Below, piece after piece: positions 17,312-25,420 of a stretch of 64,000 nucleotides of DNA; positions within the stretch are counted from its first letter, which is position 1; each line of letters starts with the position of its first letter. The DNA is from an uncultured Ferrovum sp. (GTDB taxonomy: Bacteria > Pseudomonadota > Gammaproteobacteria > Burkholderiales > Ferrovaceae): NCBI GenBank assembly GCA_903909215.1, contig CAIVUX010000024.1:1-64000 (forward strand). The letters run 5' to 3'. Made by a program: the position numbers and the translations under genes. Below the pieces are notes generated by a model. That model did no database searches. It saw nothing but the letters and a program-made list of their open reading frames with translations, and had not been told where the DNA came from.

Positions 17312-18220
17312 ATGAAAACTTTGGTACTCAAAATTGATGTAGACACCCTGCGTGGCACCCTAATAGGGGTTCCGCGCCTCATGTCCCAACACCAAGCCTA
17401 CGGTATTTCGGCTACATTTTTGTTCAGTTTGGGGCCAGATCACACCGGGCGCGCCATTAAACGTGTGTTTCGCAAGGGGTTCCTGGGGAAAGTGTCCCGC
17501 ACTTCCGTGCTTCAGCATTACGGTCTGCGCACCCTGCTCTACGGCACCTTGCTGCCTGGACCGGATATTGGCTTGCGGGCTGCGACTGTGTTGCGCGCGG
17601 TACGCGATGCGGGTTTTGAGGTCGGCATACACACTTGGGATCATATTGCGTGGCAAGATGGGGTTTCCACGGCCAGCGAATCCTGGACGTTTAGGCAAAT
17701 GGAGCGCGCTGAAAACCGCTTTAATGAGTTGTTTGGTTATGCGGCGCACGTTCATGGCGCTGCGGGCTGGCAAATGAACGATAGCGCATTTAAACATTTA
17801 GACCAAGCGGCTATACAGGTTTCATCAGATTGCCGTGGTCAAGAGCCCTTTGTTCCCGTGATTAATGGAGTTGCATTGCGCTGCCCGCAATTGCCCACCA
17901 CCTTACCCACCTTAGATGAACTGATTGGTCTTAATGGAGTCACTGAAGACAATGCAGCCCATCGGGTGCTGGAAATGACAGAACAATCGCCAGCGCATGG
18001 TCATGTTTTTACCCTCCATGCAGAGTTAGAGGGCATGCGGCTGAATGCTATTTACGACAAACTGTTGCAGGGTTGGCAGCGTCAAGGGTATCGTTTCATG
18101 TGTATGGGGGAAAAGGTCAATACATTGGATATCCAAAACCTTCCTCGTTGCACGGTCGTTTATGGGGAATTAGCTGGGCGTTCTGGCACCTTGGCCCTGC
18201 AAGGACCGGTAAGAATTTAA
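17312..18220 (+). CDS. arnD: ArnD-like polysaccharide deacetylase family protein
   Basis: A 302-residue NodB-type carbohydrate esterase. LKIDVDTLRGTLIGVPRL at the start, SATFLFSLGPDHTGRAIKR, and GFEVGIHTWDHIAWQDG with the metal-binding histidines match ArnD, which deformylates the undecaprenyl-phosphate-linked formyl-aminoarabinose used to modify lipid A and resist polymyxin. None of the other arn genes is nearby, so the substrate could be a related undecaprenyl-linked sugar; the symbol reflects the family. The gene begins a plus-strand cluster, with the peroxiredoxin gene six bases downstream. Confidence 0.85.
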   Translation: MKTLVLKIDVDTLRGTLIGVPRLMSQHQAYGISATFLFSLGPDHTGRAIKRVFRKGFLGKVSRTSVLQHYGLRTLLYGTLLPGPDIGLRAATVLRAVRDAGFEVGIHTWDHIAWQDGVSTASESWTFRQMERAENRFNELFGYAAHVHGAAGWQMNDSAFKHLDQAAIQVSSDCRGQEPFVPVINGVALRCPQLPTTLPTLDELIGLNGVTEDNAAHRVLEMTEQSPAHGHVFTLHAELEGMRLNAIYDKLLQGWQRQGYRFMCMGEKVNTLDIQNLPRCTVVYGELAGRSGTLALQGPVRI

Positions 18221-18226
18221 GGAATA

Positions 18227-18688
18227 ATGATGCAACTAATGGATATCGTTGAAGATTTTGAGTTACCCGCCACAGGCGGCCAATTATTTAAACTCAGCGC
18301 CATGCGCGGCGGGCCGTTGGTCCTCTATTTTTACCCCAAAGACGACACCCCTGGTTGCACCGACGAGGGATTGCAATTCAAAACGCTCTACCCCGAATTC
18401 ACAAAACTGAAATGTTCGGTATTGGGCATTTCTCGCGATACCATCAGCAGTCATGAACGCTTCAAGGCCAAAATGGAATTCCCTTTCCCGCTGCTAAGCG
18501 ACGTGGACGAAAAAGCTTGCACCCTCTTTGACGTCATGAAACTTAAAAACATGTATGGCAAAACAGTGCGCGGCATTTCACGCAGCACCTTTGTTATTGA
18601 TGCGGCAGGTCACCTGCGTCGTGAATGGCGCGGTTTATCCGTACCGGGTCACGCCGCCGAAGTACTGACCTTCGTAAAAACCCTCTAA
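18227..18688 (+). CDS. bcp: Peroxiredoxin of the Bcp/PrxQ family
   Basis: A thiol peroxidase of 153 residues that reduces hydrogen peroxide and organic hydroperoxides in the cytoplasm. The peroxidatic site YPKDDTPGCTDEG (about residues 37-49) is clear. The resolving Cys that many Bcp proteins carry five residues after the peroxidatic Cys is absent (Leu at that position); other cysteines occur in KLKCSV and EKACTLFD. Two ATGs in tandem (18227, 18230) follow AAGGA; either could start. It lies six bases after arnD and 28 before the phoH-type gene, probably in one operon. Confidence 0.94.
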   Translation: MMQLMDIVEDFELPATGGQLFKLSAMRGGPLVLYFYPKDDTPGCTDEGLQFKTLYPEFTKLKCSVLGISRDTISSHERFKAKMEFPFPLLSDVDEKACTLFDVMKLKNMYGKTVRGISRSTFVIDAAGHLRREWRGLSVPGHAAEVLTFVKTL

Positions 18689-18716
18689 TTAATCCACTCC
18701 TCAGGAAAGCTCCTTA

Positions 18717-20117
18717 ATGGCACGTAAACCCATCGAATCACCCAAGCTCTTCGTTCTCGACACCAACGTTCTTCTTCATGACCCTACCAGCCTGTTCCAA
18801 TTCGAGGAACATGATGTGTATTTGCCCATGGTGACCTTAGAGGAATTGGACAACAACAAAAAGGGTATGACCGAAGTGGCTCGCAACGCGCGCCAAGTCA
18901 GTCGCTTCTTAGATGAGATTGTCACTCGCACCAAGGGCGACATTGGCGCCGGCATCCCCTTAGCGCGAGAAAAAGAAAAAACGCCTTCTGGTAGCCTGTT
19001 TCTACAAACGTTAAACGGTTCAAGCATACCCACATCGCTGGCAGCGGATAAAGCGGATAACCAAATTCTGGGGGTTGCGTTAGAACTAAAAAGTGCGCAC
19101 AGCAACCGCGCGGTCATCCTGGTCAGCAAAGACATCAACATGCGCATTAAAGCGCGTGCCTTAGGTGTTGAAGCCGAAGATTATTTTAACGATAAGGTAT
19201 TAGAAGATACCGATTTGCTCTACACCGGTGCCACAGCCCTACCACCGGACTTTTGGGACACTCATGGCAAGGATATTCAGTCTTGGCAAGAACAAGGCCG
19301 CACTCTATATCGCGTAAAAGGACCCTTGGTTCCCGGGTTTTTACTCAATGAATTCGTCTACCAAGATCATGAAGAAAAACCTTTCTACGCCATAGTGAAG
19401 GAGCGTGACGGACAGACTGCCGTACTACAAACCATTCGCGACTATTCCTCACAGCGCAACAACACTTGGGGCATTGTGGCCGCCAACCGCGAACAAAACT
19501 TTGCGCTTAACCTGCTGATGGATCCTGAATTGGACTTCATCACTTTGTTGGGGCAAGCGGGAACCGGAAAAACTTTGCTGACCCTAGCTGCAGGCCTCAT
19601 GCAGACCTTAGAACATAAAACCTATAGTGAGATCATCATGACACGCGTAACCGTGCCAGTAGGTGAAGACATTGGTTTCTTGCCAGGTACCGAAGAAGAA
19701 AAAATGACGCCTTGGATGGGCGCCCTAGAAGACAATTTGGACGTACTCAACAAAAGTGATGATGAAGCAGGTGATTGGGGGCGCGCTGCCACACGCGACC
19801 TGATTCGCTCGCGTATTAAAATTAAGTCTCTTAACTTTATGCGCGGCCGCACCTTCCTGAACAAGTATCTCATCATTGATGAAGCGCAAAACTTAACACC
19901 AAAACAGATGAAAACCCTGATTACCCGTGCCGGTCCCGGAACCAAAGTAGTGTGCTTGGGTAATATTGCGCAAATTGACACCCCTTATCTTACGGAAGGC
20001 AGTTCAGGTCTAACTTATGTGGTCGATCGCTTCAAGGGCTGGCGTCACAGCGGCCACATCACCTTGCAACGCGGTGAGCGTTCGCGCTTGGCCGATTACG
20101 CTGCTGAGGTTCTGTAG
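18717..20117 (+). CDS. PIN-domain PhoH-family ATPase (PhoH2 type)
   Basis: A 466-residue two-domain protein. Residues 8-150 form a PIN RNase domain starting FVLDTNVLLHDP, with acidic residues in LEELDNN and a third in the ADNQILG stretch. Residues 245-466 are the PhoH P-loop ATPase with GQAGTGKTLLTLAAGL (Walker A), YLIIDEAQNLTP (Walker B) and CLGNIAQIDTPYL. Family members of this architecture are RNA helicase/ribonucleases. It is the larger architecture, distinct from the short PhoH next to ybeY. Neighbours bcp and lplT, 12 bases downstream, suggest cotranscription but no shared function. Confidence 0.93.
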   Translation: MARKPIESPKLFVLDTNVLLHDPTSLFQFEEHDVYLPMVTLEELDNNKKGMTEVARNARQVSRFLDEIVTRTKGDIGAGIPLAREKEKTPSGSLFLQTLNGSSIPTSLAADKADNQILGVALELKSAHSNRAVILVSKDINMRIKARALGVEAEDYFNDKVLEDTDLLYTGATALPPDFWDTHGKDIQSWQEQGRTLYRVKGPLVPGFLLNEFVYQDHEEKPFYAIVKERDGQTAVLQTIRDYSSQRNNTWGIVAANREQNFALNLLMDPELDFITLLGQAGTGKTLLTLAAGLMQTLEHKTYSEIIMTRVTVPVGEDIGFLPGTEEEKMTPWMGALEDNLDVLNKSDDEAGDWGRAATRDLIRSRIKIKSLNFMRGRTFLNKYLIIDEAQNLTPKQMKTLITRAGPGTKVVCLGNIAQIDTPYLTEGSSGLTYVVDRFKGWRHSGHITLQRGERSRLADYAAEVL

Positions 20118-20129
20118 TGTGTTAACGCC

Positions 20130-21413
20130 ATGACGCTGGGCTTTTATATTATTTTGATGGCCCAGTTTTTATCGGCCCTGGCCGATAACACACTATTGTT
20201 TGCCGCCATTGCGTTGTTGCGGGATATGGATCAGCCTCCTGAGTACGTCCCCATCTTGCAGCAATTCTTTGTGGTGTCCTACATTGTATTGGCTCCTTTT
20301 GCCGGTGCGTTTTCAGATGCGCTGCCCAAGGGCCGCGTGATGTTCATCAGTAACCTCATCAAACTATCCGGTTGCCTGGCCATGCTGTTTGGGGTTAATC
20401 CACTATATTCCTATGCATTAGTGGGGCTTGGTGCCGCCGCCTACTCGCCGGCCAAATACGGCATCTTGACGGAATATTTACCCGCCAAGTTTTTGGTGGC
20501 CGCCAACAGTTGGATGGAAGGGCTAACTGTACTGGCCATTATTTTAGGAGCTGTACTGGGGGGGGTGTTTCTCAGCCCTGGTGTTAAATTGTGCCAACTG
20601 GTTCCCATGGCCGCTATTGGATTGCCCACATTATCGCCACCTAAATTTACTATTCTTATGGTATTGATTTTGTATGTGGGTGCTGCTGTAACCAATCTCT
20701 ACATTCCCAAAATTCGCCGTGACCACACCTTGCTACACAAAAATCCATGGTTTGTCATTAAGGACTTTGCATCCGCGTTTATGTTGCTGTGGCGTGACCC
20801 CTTGGGAAAAGTATCCTTGGCCGTAACCACACTGTTCTGGGGGGTGGGTTCCACCCTGCGCTTAATCGTTTTGGTGTGGGCCACATTGCAATTGAAATTT
20901 GATTTGGAAACCGCCACTCAATTAACCGCTGTGTCCGCTTTTGGAATCGCCTTAGGCTCCATTGCGGCAGCCAAATGGGTAAGCCTTGAAAACTCACTTA
21001 AGGTGCTGCCGGTTGGGATTGGGATGGGAGTCGTGATTCTGGGTATGTTATTTGTAACGAACTGGCATCTCGCAATTGTATTGCTGGTGCTGGCGGGTGC
21101 CATGGGTGGTTTCTTCGTGGTGCCCATGAACGCTCTGTTGCAACATCGTGGCCATAAATTAATGGGCGCGGGGCATAGTATTGCCGTACAAAACTTTAAT
21201 GAGAACCTAAGCATTCTGGCCATGCTGGGTATCTACGCACTCATCATTCGCGCCGACCTTCCTCTGCGTCGCCTCATGACTCATTTGGGTATTGATTCGC
21301 TGGTTCCCACAGAAGCCGCTTTCTATATTAGTGTGCTGATCTTAGGGCTATTCATCAGCTCTGTGATGGCCATTCTCTATCGCCGTTATCGTTTCGTAGA
21401 ATACATCGACTAG
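20130..21413 (+). CDS. lplT: Lysophospholipid transporter LplT
   Basis: A 427-residue major facilitator protein with about 12 membrane segments. The N-terminus FYIILMAQFLSALADNTLL and AAAYSPAKYGILTEYLP are characteristic of LplT, which flips lysophosphatidylethanolamine inward for reacylation by the Aas acyltransferase. In many proteobacteria lplT is next to or fused with aas; no acyltransferase is present here. The gene is close behind the PhoH gene. Its stop overlaps that of the convergent uracil DNA glycosylase gene. Confidence 0.93.
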   Translation: MTLGFYIILMAQFLSALADNTLLFAAIALLRDMDQPPEYVPILQQFFVVSYIVLAPFAGAFSDALPKGRVMFISNLIKLSGCLAMLFGVNPLYSYALVGLGAAAYSPAKYGILTEYLPAKFLVAANSWMEGLTVLAIILGAVLGGVFLSPGVKLCQLVPMAAIGLPTLSPPKFTILMVLILYVGAAVTNLYIPKIRRDHTLLHKNPWFVIKDFASAFMLLWRDPLGKVSLAVTTLFWGVGSTLRLIVLVWATLQLKFDLETATQLTAVSAFGIALGSIAAAKWVSLENSLKVLPVGIGMGVVILGMLFVTNWHLAIVLLVLAGAMGGFFVVPMNALLQHRGHKLMGAGHSIAVQNFNENLSILAMLGIYALIIRADLPLRRLMTHLGIDSLVPTEAAFYISVLILGLFISSVMAILYRRYRFVEYID

Positions 21414-22096
21414 CCCACAAATCCACGAGCGCGACACAAATCCTCCCAGCTGCGCGCCTTGTCCACGGGGCTTCTAATTAAATAAGATGGGTGCCACGTC
21501 ACAACCACTGGAATACTTCCCAAGCGATGCTCTTGCTCGCGTAAAGCGCTTAAGGTTCCGTCCACGCCCAACAAAGATTGAGCCGCCACCCTCCCCAAGG
21601 CCACAATCACCTTGGGTTGAATCAGCGCGATTTGTTGCTGTAAAAATGGCAAGCAGGCCGAACATTCAAGCGCGTGAGGTGAACGGTTTTGTGGTGGAGC
21701 GCATTTCACCGCATTGGTTAAATAAACGCCTACATCACGCTGTAAACCCAAAGAACGCAGCATTTGATCCAACAGTTGGCCGGCTGGTCCCATAAAGGGC
21801 TTACCGCTGCTGTTTTCTTCCTCACCAGGGCCCTCCCCCACAAAAAACCATTGGGCATTTGGGTCACCAGAGCCCATGACTGTTTTTTGTCGTGATTGAT
21901 GAAGGGGGCATTGCGTACATCCATCAACCTGCGTTTGCAATGCCGCCCATGTGGGGTCAGACCCCGACTTTGGTTTGGGATCAGACCCCAAAATTGGTGA
22001 AATTGGCGAAATTGGGGTCTGACCCCGATTTGCACCGCGTTGCAGCCAGCGCGGCCATAGCCCTAACTCACGCCATCGTGCTTCAAAAGGATTCAC
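21410..22096 (-). CDS. Uracil-DNA glycosylase, family 4 type (Fe-S)
   Basis: Removes uracil from DNA; family 4/5 enzymes carry a [4Fe-4S] cluster. In the 228-residue protein the cluster cysteines are visible in GCTQCPLH (about 60), VKCAPPQNRSP and LECSACLPFL; the active-site motif FVGEGPGEEEN and the C-terminal TWHPSYLIR complete the fold. Residues 22-50 are an insertion-like segment (GQTPISPISPILGSDP, then KPKSGSDP) made by three copies of the dispersed palindrome plus a 9-base tandem repeat. It sits in a poorly conserved linker, so activity is probably kept. Last gene of tsaB-rimI-udg; overlap with rimI is four bases. Confidence 0.93.
   Translation of the reverse strand: MNPFEARWRELGLWPRWLQRGANRGQTPISPISPILGSDPKPKSGSDPTWAALQTQVDGCTQCPLHQSRQKTVMGSGDPNAQWFFVGEGPGEEENSSGKPFMGPAGQLLDQMLRSLGLQRDVGVYLTNAVKCAPPQNRSPHALECSACLPFLQQQIALIQPKVIVALGRVAAQSLLGVDGTLSALREQEHRLGSIPVVVTWHPSYLIRSPVDKARSWEDLCRARGFVG
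21953..22026. repeat. Cluster of three GGGGTCAGACCCC units with a 9-base tandem repeat
   Basis: Units lie at 21953-21965 (exact), 21977-21989 (GGGATCAGACCCC, one change) and 22014-22026 (GGGGTCTGACCCC, exact, opposite orientation). Between units two and three, 21991-22017 contains AAATTGGTG, AAATTGGCG and AAATTGGGG in tandem. The whole region is read in frame by the uracil DNA glycosylase gene. Confidence 0.9.
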
Positions 22097-22554
22097 AACG
22101 ACCTCCGCATCACAATGGCATCTTCGCGCCCGAAGTTGGTTGGGTAGTATTGCTGACGAACGCCGATCATGACAAATTCATTGAGGTTATAGAGTTTTTG
22201 TGCGGCTGCGTTACTGTTCCGCACTTCTAGGTACAGGGTGAGGCAATCACGCTGGCGCGCCAAAGCAATCACTGCTTCTAACAACAACTGACCTAAACCT
22301 CGTTTTTGCCAATCGGGATCAATGACTATGTTTAGCAAATGCATTTCATCTAATACCATCATGACAATGGCATAACCTACCAATTGATGATTTACACGAC
22401 ACGCCAAACCAATGTGCCCCCCCATAAAAGAATCGACCAAATTACCACGCGTCCATGGTCGCTCAAAGGCGCGGTTTTCGATGGCGCATGTATCATCCAA
22501 ATCAGCCAAGGTCAGCATATTAATGCGCGCTTCTATTTTGGGTAATGCATTCAT
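22093..22554 (-). CDS. rimI: Ribosomal protein bS18 alanine N-acetyltransferase
   Basis: A 153-residue GNAT enzyme that acetylates the N-terminal alanine of ribosomal protein bS18 with acetyl-CoA. The acetyl-CoA binding loop (QKRGLGQLLLEAVIALA, about 84-100), LHLLNIVIDP-type strand (MHLLNIVIDPDW) and LEVRNSNAAAQKLY near the C-terminus match RimI. It overlaps tsaB upstream and the uracil DNA glycosylase gene downstream by four bases; tsaB-rimI adjacency is common in proteobacteria and supports the specific name. Confidence 0.94.
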   Translation of the reverse strand: MNALPKIEARINMLTLADLDDTCAIENRAFERPWTRGNLVDSFMGGHIGLACRVNHQLVGYAIVMMVLDEMHLLNIVIDPDWQKRGLGQLLLEAVIALARQRDCLTLYLEVRNSNAAAQKLYNLNEFVMIGVRQQYYPTNFGREDAIVMRRSL

Positions 22555-23228
22555 GTTTGACGTTCCGCGCTGGTGAGCGCCACTTTATCACGCAGGTAGA
22601 GGGGTAAGGCCAGTTCAGGATCCACTGCATGACCAGCAGCAAAGGCCTGCGCTCCCAGTTCCGCCACTGCTGAGGCCTGCGGAAATTGCCCGCGCAACGC
22701 CGGGTACAATTGTCCAGCCCAAGATTTTTCACATAGCGCCTCAAATACTTCAAAACCGCTACCCACGGGCAACCATTGTCCCTGTGGTAGCGGAGGTAAT
22801 TGATCGGGACTGCATAACATGGGCTGTATCCGGGTGCACCATTGCCCCTCTATGCGTTCGTATACTGCTAAATACAATTGACCCATGCGTGCATCAAGCG
22901 TACTAATAACACGATGGTGTTGGGTGGCCTGCGCCAAAGCCAATAACGTGGACACGGGGAGCACAGGCACACATGCCCCTAAGGCCAATCCTTGTGCAAC
23001 CCCACAGGCCGTCCTAAGGCCTGTAAACGACCCCGGCCCTTGGCCAAAGGCAATGGCATCCAGGGCCGCAAGTGCAATTCCTGCCTCGTTTACCAGAGCC
23101 ATCACTTCTTGCAGCAAGGATTCTGCGTGCGTGCGATGACCCAGCCAATGCCGCAACCGGATTTGCCCATCTTGCAAAAGGGCCACCGAACCTTGCTCTG
23201 TAGACGATTCTAAAGCCAAAATATTCAT
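22551..23228 (-). CDS. tsaB: tRNA threonylcarbamoyladenosine biosynthesis protein TsaB
   Basis: Partner of TsaD/TsaE in making t6A at position 37 of ANN-decoding tRNAs. The 225-residue ASKHA-fold protein starts MNILALESSTEQGSVALL and has the family signature FGQGPGSFTGLRTACGVAQG (about 64-83). Length is normal. It is the first gene of tsaB-rimI-udg and divergent from ompR; a single palindrome half-unit lies about 25 bases upstream of its start. Confidence 0.96.
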   Translation of the reverse strand: MNILALESSTEQGSVALLQDGQIRLRHWLGHRTHAESLLQEVMALVNEAGIALAALDAIAFGQGPGSFTGLRTACGVAQGLALGACVPVLPVSTLLALAQATQHHRVISTLDARMGQLYLAVYERIEGQWCTRIQPMLCSPDQLPPLPQGQWLPVGSGFEVFEALCEKSWAGQLYPALRGQFPQASAVAELGAQAFAAGHAVDPELALPLYLRDKVALTSAERQT

Positions 23229-23254
23229 GGTTGTCCTATTCTGTACACGGCCGC

Positions 23255-23267
23255 AGGGTCAGACCCC
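23255..23267. repeat. Single half-unit of the dispersed palindrome upstream of tsaB
   Basis: AGGGTCAGACCCC matches the 13-base unit at 12 of 13 positions. It has no inverted partner nearby and sits in the tsaB-ompR divergent intergenic region. Confidence 0.7.
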
Positions 23268-23332
23268 TCAATACTGGAGGTTAACCTCACAAAACAGCGT
23301 CAGGGAGCGTTATTATACTGTTACAAATTGAA

Positions 23333-23347
23333 ACGGTCTTAGACCGT
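23333..23347. promoter_or_regulatory. 15-base perfect palindrome upstream of ompR
   Basis: ACGGTCT-T-AGACCGT: seven-base arms around one base, 23-37 bases before the ompR ATG and just after a TATACT (23314-23319) that could be a -10. It may be an operator or a short hairpin. The role is inference. Confidence 0.35.
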
Positions 23348-23369
23348 CAACCCGGATACTATCTGTCTC

Positions 23370-24098
23370 ATGGATAAAAGACCTCAAAAAATTCTGATAT
23401 TAGACGACGACATGCGGCTGCGCGAGCTTTTGAAGCGCTATCTCAGTGAGCAGGGCTTTCACGCGGATGTGGTTCACGATTCATCGGCCATGGACCGCGC
23501 CCTAGCACGTGAGTATTACGACCTATTGGTGCTAGACCTCATGTTGCCTGGTGAGGACGGCTTAAGCGTATGCCAGCGCCTGCGTGCCCACAACAACGCA
23601 TTGCCCATCATTATGCTCACTGCTATGGGTGAAGATGTAGACCGCATCACAGGTCTTGAAATGGGAGCCGACGATTACTTGGCCAAACCATTTAACCCGC
23701 GCGAACTGCTGGCGCGTATTCAGGCTGTATTGCGCCGCCAACCACCCACCACCATCCCCGCAGCACCAGGCGCACTGACTGGAGGGGACAACCTGGTTCA
23801 CTTTGGCTCTTTTGAGTTTAATCTGGCCAACCGTACCCTGAGCCGCGAAGGGGAAGACATTCCCATCACCAGTGGTGAATACGCCCTTCTGCGCGCATTG
23901 GTCAGCCACCCCCGTGAACCTCTGTCACGAGAAAAACTCATGGATATGGCGCGCGGACGTGAGCATGAAGTATTTGATCGCAGCATTGACGTGCAAGTTT
24001 CTCGTTTACGCAGGCGTATTGAACCCGACTCAAACAAGCCACGCTACATCCAAACAGTTTGGGGGTTTGGCTACGTATTTGTTCCTGACGAATCCTGA
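23370..24098 (+). CDS. ompR: Two-component response regulator OmpR
   Basis: A 242-residue receiver plus winged-helix DNA-binding regulator. The receiver starts ILILDDDMRLRELLKRYL (acidic pocket DDD), the phosphoacceptor Asp is in LLVLDLMLPGEDGL (about 59), and Thr/Lys are in IMLTAMGE and YLAKPFNPREL. The C-terminal domain ends RYIQTVWGFGYVFVPDES. LTSGEYALL-type sequence (PITSGEYALLRAL) and the close pairing with an EnvZ-like kinase support OmpR over other family members. It overlaps the kinase gene by one base (TGATG). Targets are expected to include porins. Confidence 0.93.
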   Translation: MDKRPQKILILDDDMRLRELLKRYLSEQGFHADVVHDSSAMDRALAREYYDLLVLDLMLPGEDGLSVCQRLRAHNNALPIIMLTAMGEDVDRITGLEMGADDYLAKPFNPRELLARIQAVLRRQPPTTIPAAPGALTGGDNLVHFGSFEFNLANRTLSREGEDIPITSGEYALLRALVSHPREPLSREKLMDMARGREHEVFDRSIDVQVSRLRRRIEPDSNKPRYIQTVWGFGYVFVPDES

Positions 24099-25420
24099 TG
24101 CAATTATTTCCTAAATCTTTATGGGGCCGTACGGCACTCATTCTGGTGCTGACCGTTGTGCTAACCCAGTTGGCCACCACCGCCGTCATGCACATTTTTT
24201 ATATTGAGCCCTTGCGCGATCGAAGCCTAATCAATCGCGTTAAACATATTGATGCCGTGGCTTCGGCGTTAGCTTTATTACCACCAGCGCAACAAGCTGA
24301 TTTTATTAAGTCTTTTCATAGCGATCAGCATGTCAAAATACTGCCTGTCATCCCCGGCGTAGACCCTGGTATACCACCTGAACCAGGTTCTCGTATAGGT
24401 CAACTAGAGGCCCTCATACACACTGAGCTTTCTAAAAATATTCGCGTGCTGGTTTCGCGGGACCCTGAAGCCAGTGAAGTATGGATATTGCTCCCCGCTC
24501 AAAATACATCTTATTGGTATGTTGTAAAACGCTTGCGATTGGATAGCGCCTTTCCCATTAACCTCGCGATAATGTTGCTTATCGGTATTTTAGTATCTGT
24601 ATTTATTGCATTTTGGGGGGTGCGGCGTATTAATCGACCTTTGGTGGCGCTGACCAACGCTGCACACAGTATTGCCTTGGGCGAAACACCCGCTCCTATT
24701 GCCGAAACGGTGGGGGCCAAAGAAATACATGATTTAAGCGTGGGTTTTAATTTAATGCAAAAAGCATTGCGTGATTTTGAATTTAATCGCGTCATTATGT
24801 TGGCCGGCGTATCGCATGACTTGCGCACACCCCTCTCGCGTCTACGCTTGGCGCTTGAGATGTCCGTTTCCGAAACCGACCCTCATTTATCAGCCATGGT
24901 GCAGGATTTGGAAGAAATTGACGTCATCATCAATCAGTTTTTAGATTTTGCGCGCGACAATCCCAGCCAGCGGTTAAGCCTTGGCAACCTCAATGATGTG
25001 GCGCGTGTGGTGTGCGAACGTTTTGCCGTACGGGGCTGTGACGTCACACCGGAAATGGACCTTACGATACCGGACATTCTTATAAATGAACGCGCCTTAG
25101 AGCGCGTCATTACCAACTTGGTTGAAAATGCGCTGCATTACGGCAAGACCCCCATCACCATTCGCACCCACGCTTTTTCCGATCATGTGCGACTTTCTGT
25201 TTTAGACTGTGGCGCTGGCATTCCGCCGCATGAGGTATTGCGCTTGGTACAACCCTTTACACGACTAGAACCCTCACGCAGCGGCCATCCGGGCGCAGGA
25301 CTGGGGTTGGCCATTGTTGACCGTGTGGCCAAGCTGCACCGTGGTGTATTAAAATTGCTGCCACGCCAAGGCGGGGGATTAGAGGCTCGTTTAGAACTAC
25401 CGCTCAAAAAATCAAATTAG
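24098..25420 (+). CDS. envZ: Osmosensor-type histidine kinase EnvZ
   Basis: A 440-residue inner-membrane sensor kinase. Two membrane segments (about 10-30 and 150-172) flank a periplasmic region; HAMP follows (INRPLVALTNAAHSIA). The dimerisation/phosphotransfer helix GVSHDLRTPLSRLRLALEM is nearly identical to the EnvZ H-box. N box (ITNLVENALHYG), G1 (VLDCGAGIPP) and G2 (HPGAGLGLAIVDRVAKLH) are intact. Cotranscribed with ompR. The stop overlaps the end of the convergent helicase gene by four bases. Confidence 0.93.
   Translation: MQLFPKSLWGRTALILVLTVVLTQLATTAVMHIFYIEPLRDRSLINRVKHIDAVASALALLPPAQQADFIKSFHSDQHVKILPVIPGVDPGIPPEPGSRIGQLEALIHTELSKNIRVLVSRDPEASEVWILLPAQNTSYWYVVKRLRLDSAFPINLAIMLLIGILVSVFIAFWGVRRINRPLVALTNAAHSIALGETPAPIAETVGAKEIHDLSVGFNLMQKALRDFEFNRVIMLAGVSHDLRTPLSRLRLALEMSVSETDPHLSAMVQDLEEIDVIINQFLDFARDNPSQRLSLGNLNDVARVVCERFAVRGCDVTPEMDLTIPDILINERALERVITNLVENALHYGKTPITIRTHAFSDHVRLSVLDCGAGIPPHEVLRLVQPFTRLEPSRSGHPGAGLGLAIVDRVAKLHRGVLKLLPRQGGGLEARLELPLKKSN

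Noticed and set aside
21991-22017. Three 9-base repeats considered as a small CRISPR-like array
   Set aside because: There are no spacers, the units are contiguous, and the region is read in frame in a glycosylase gene.
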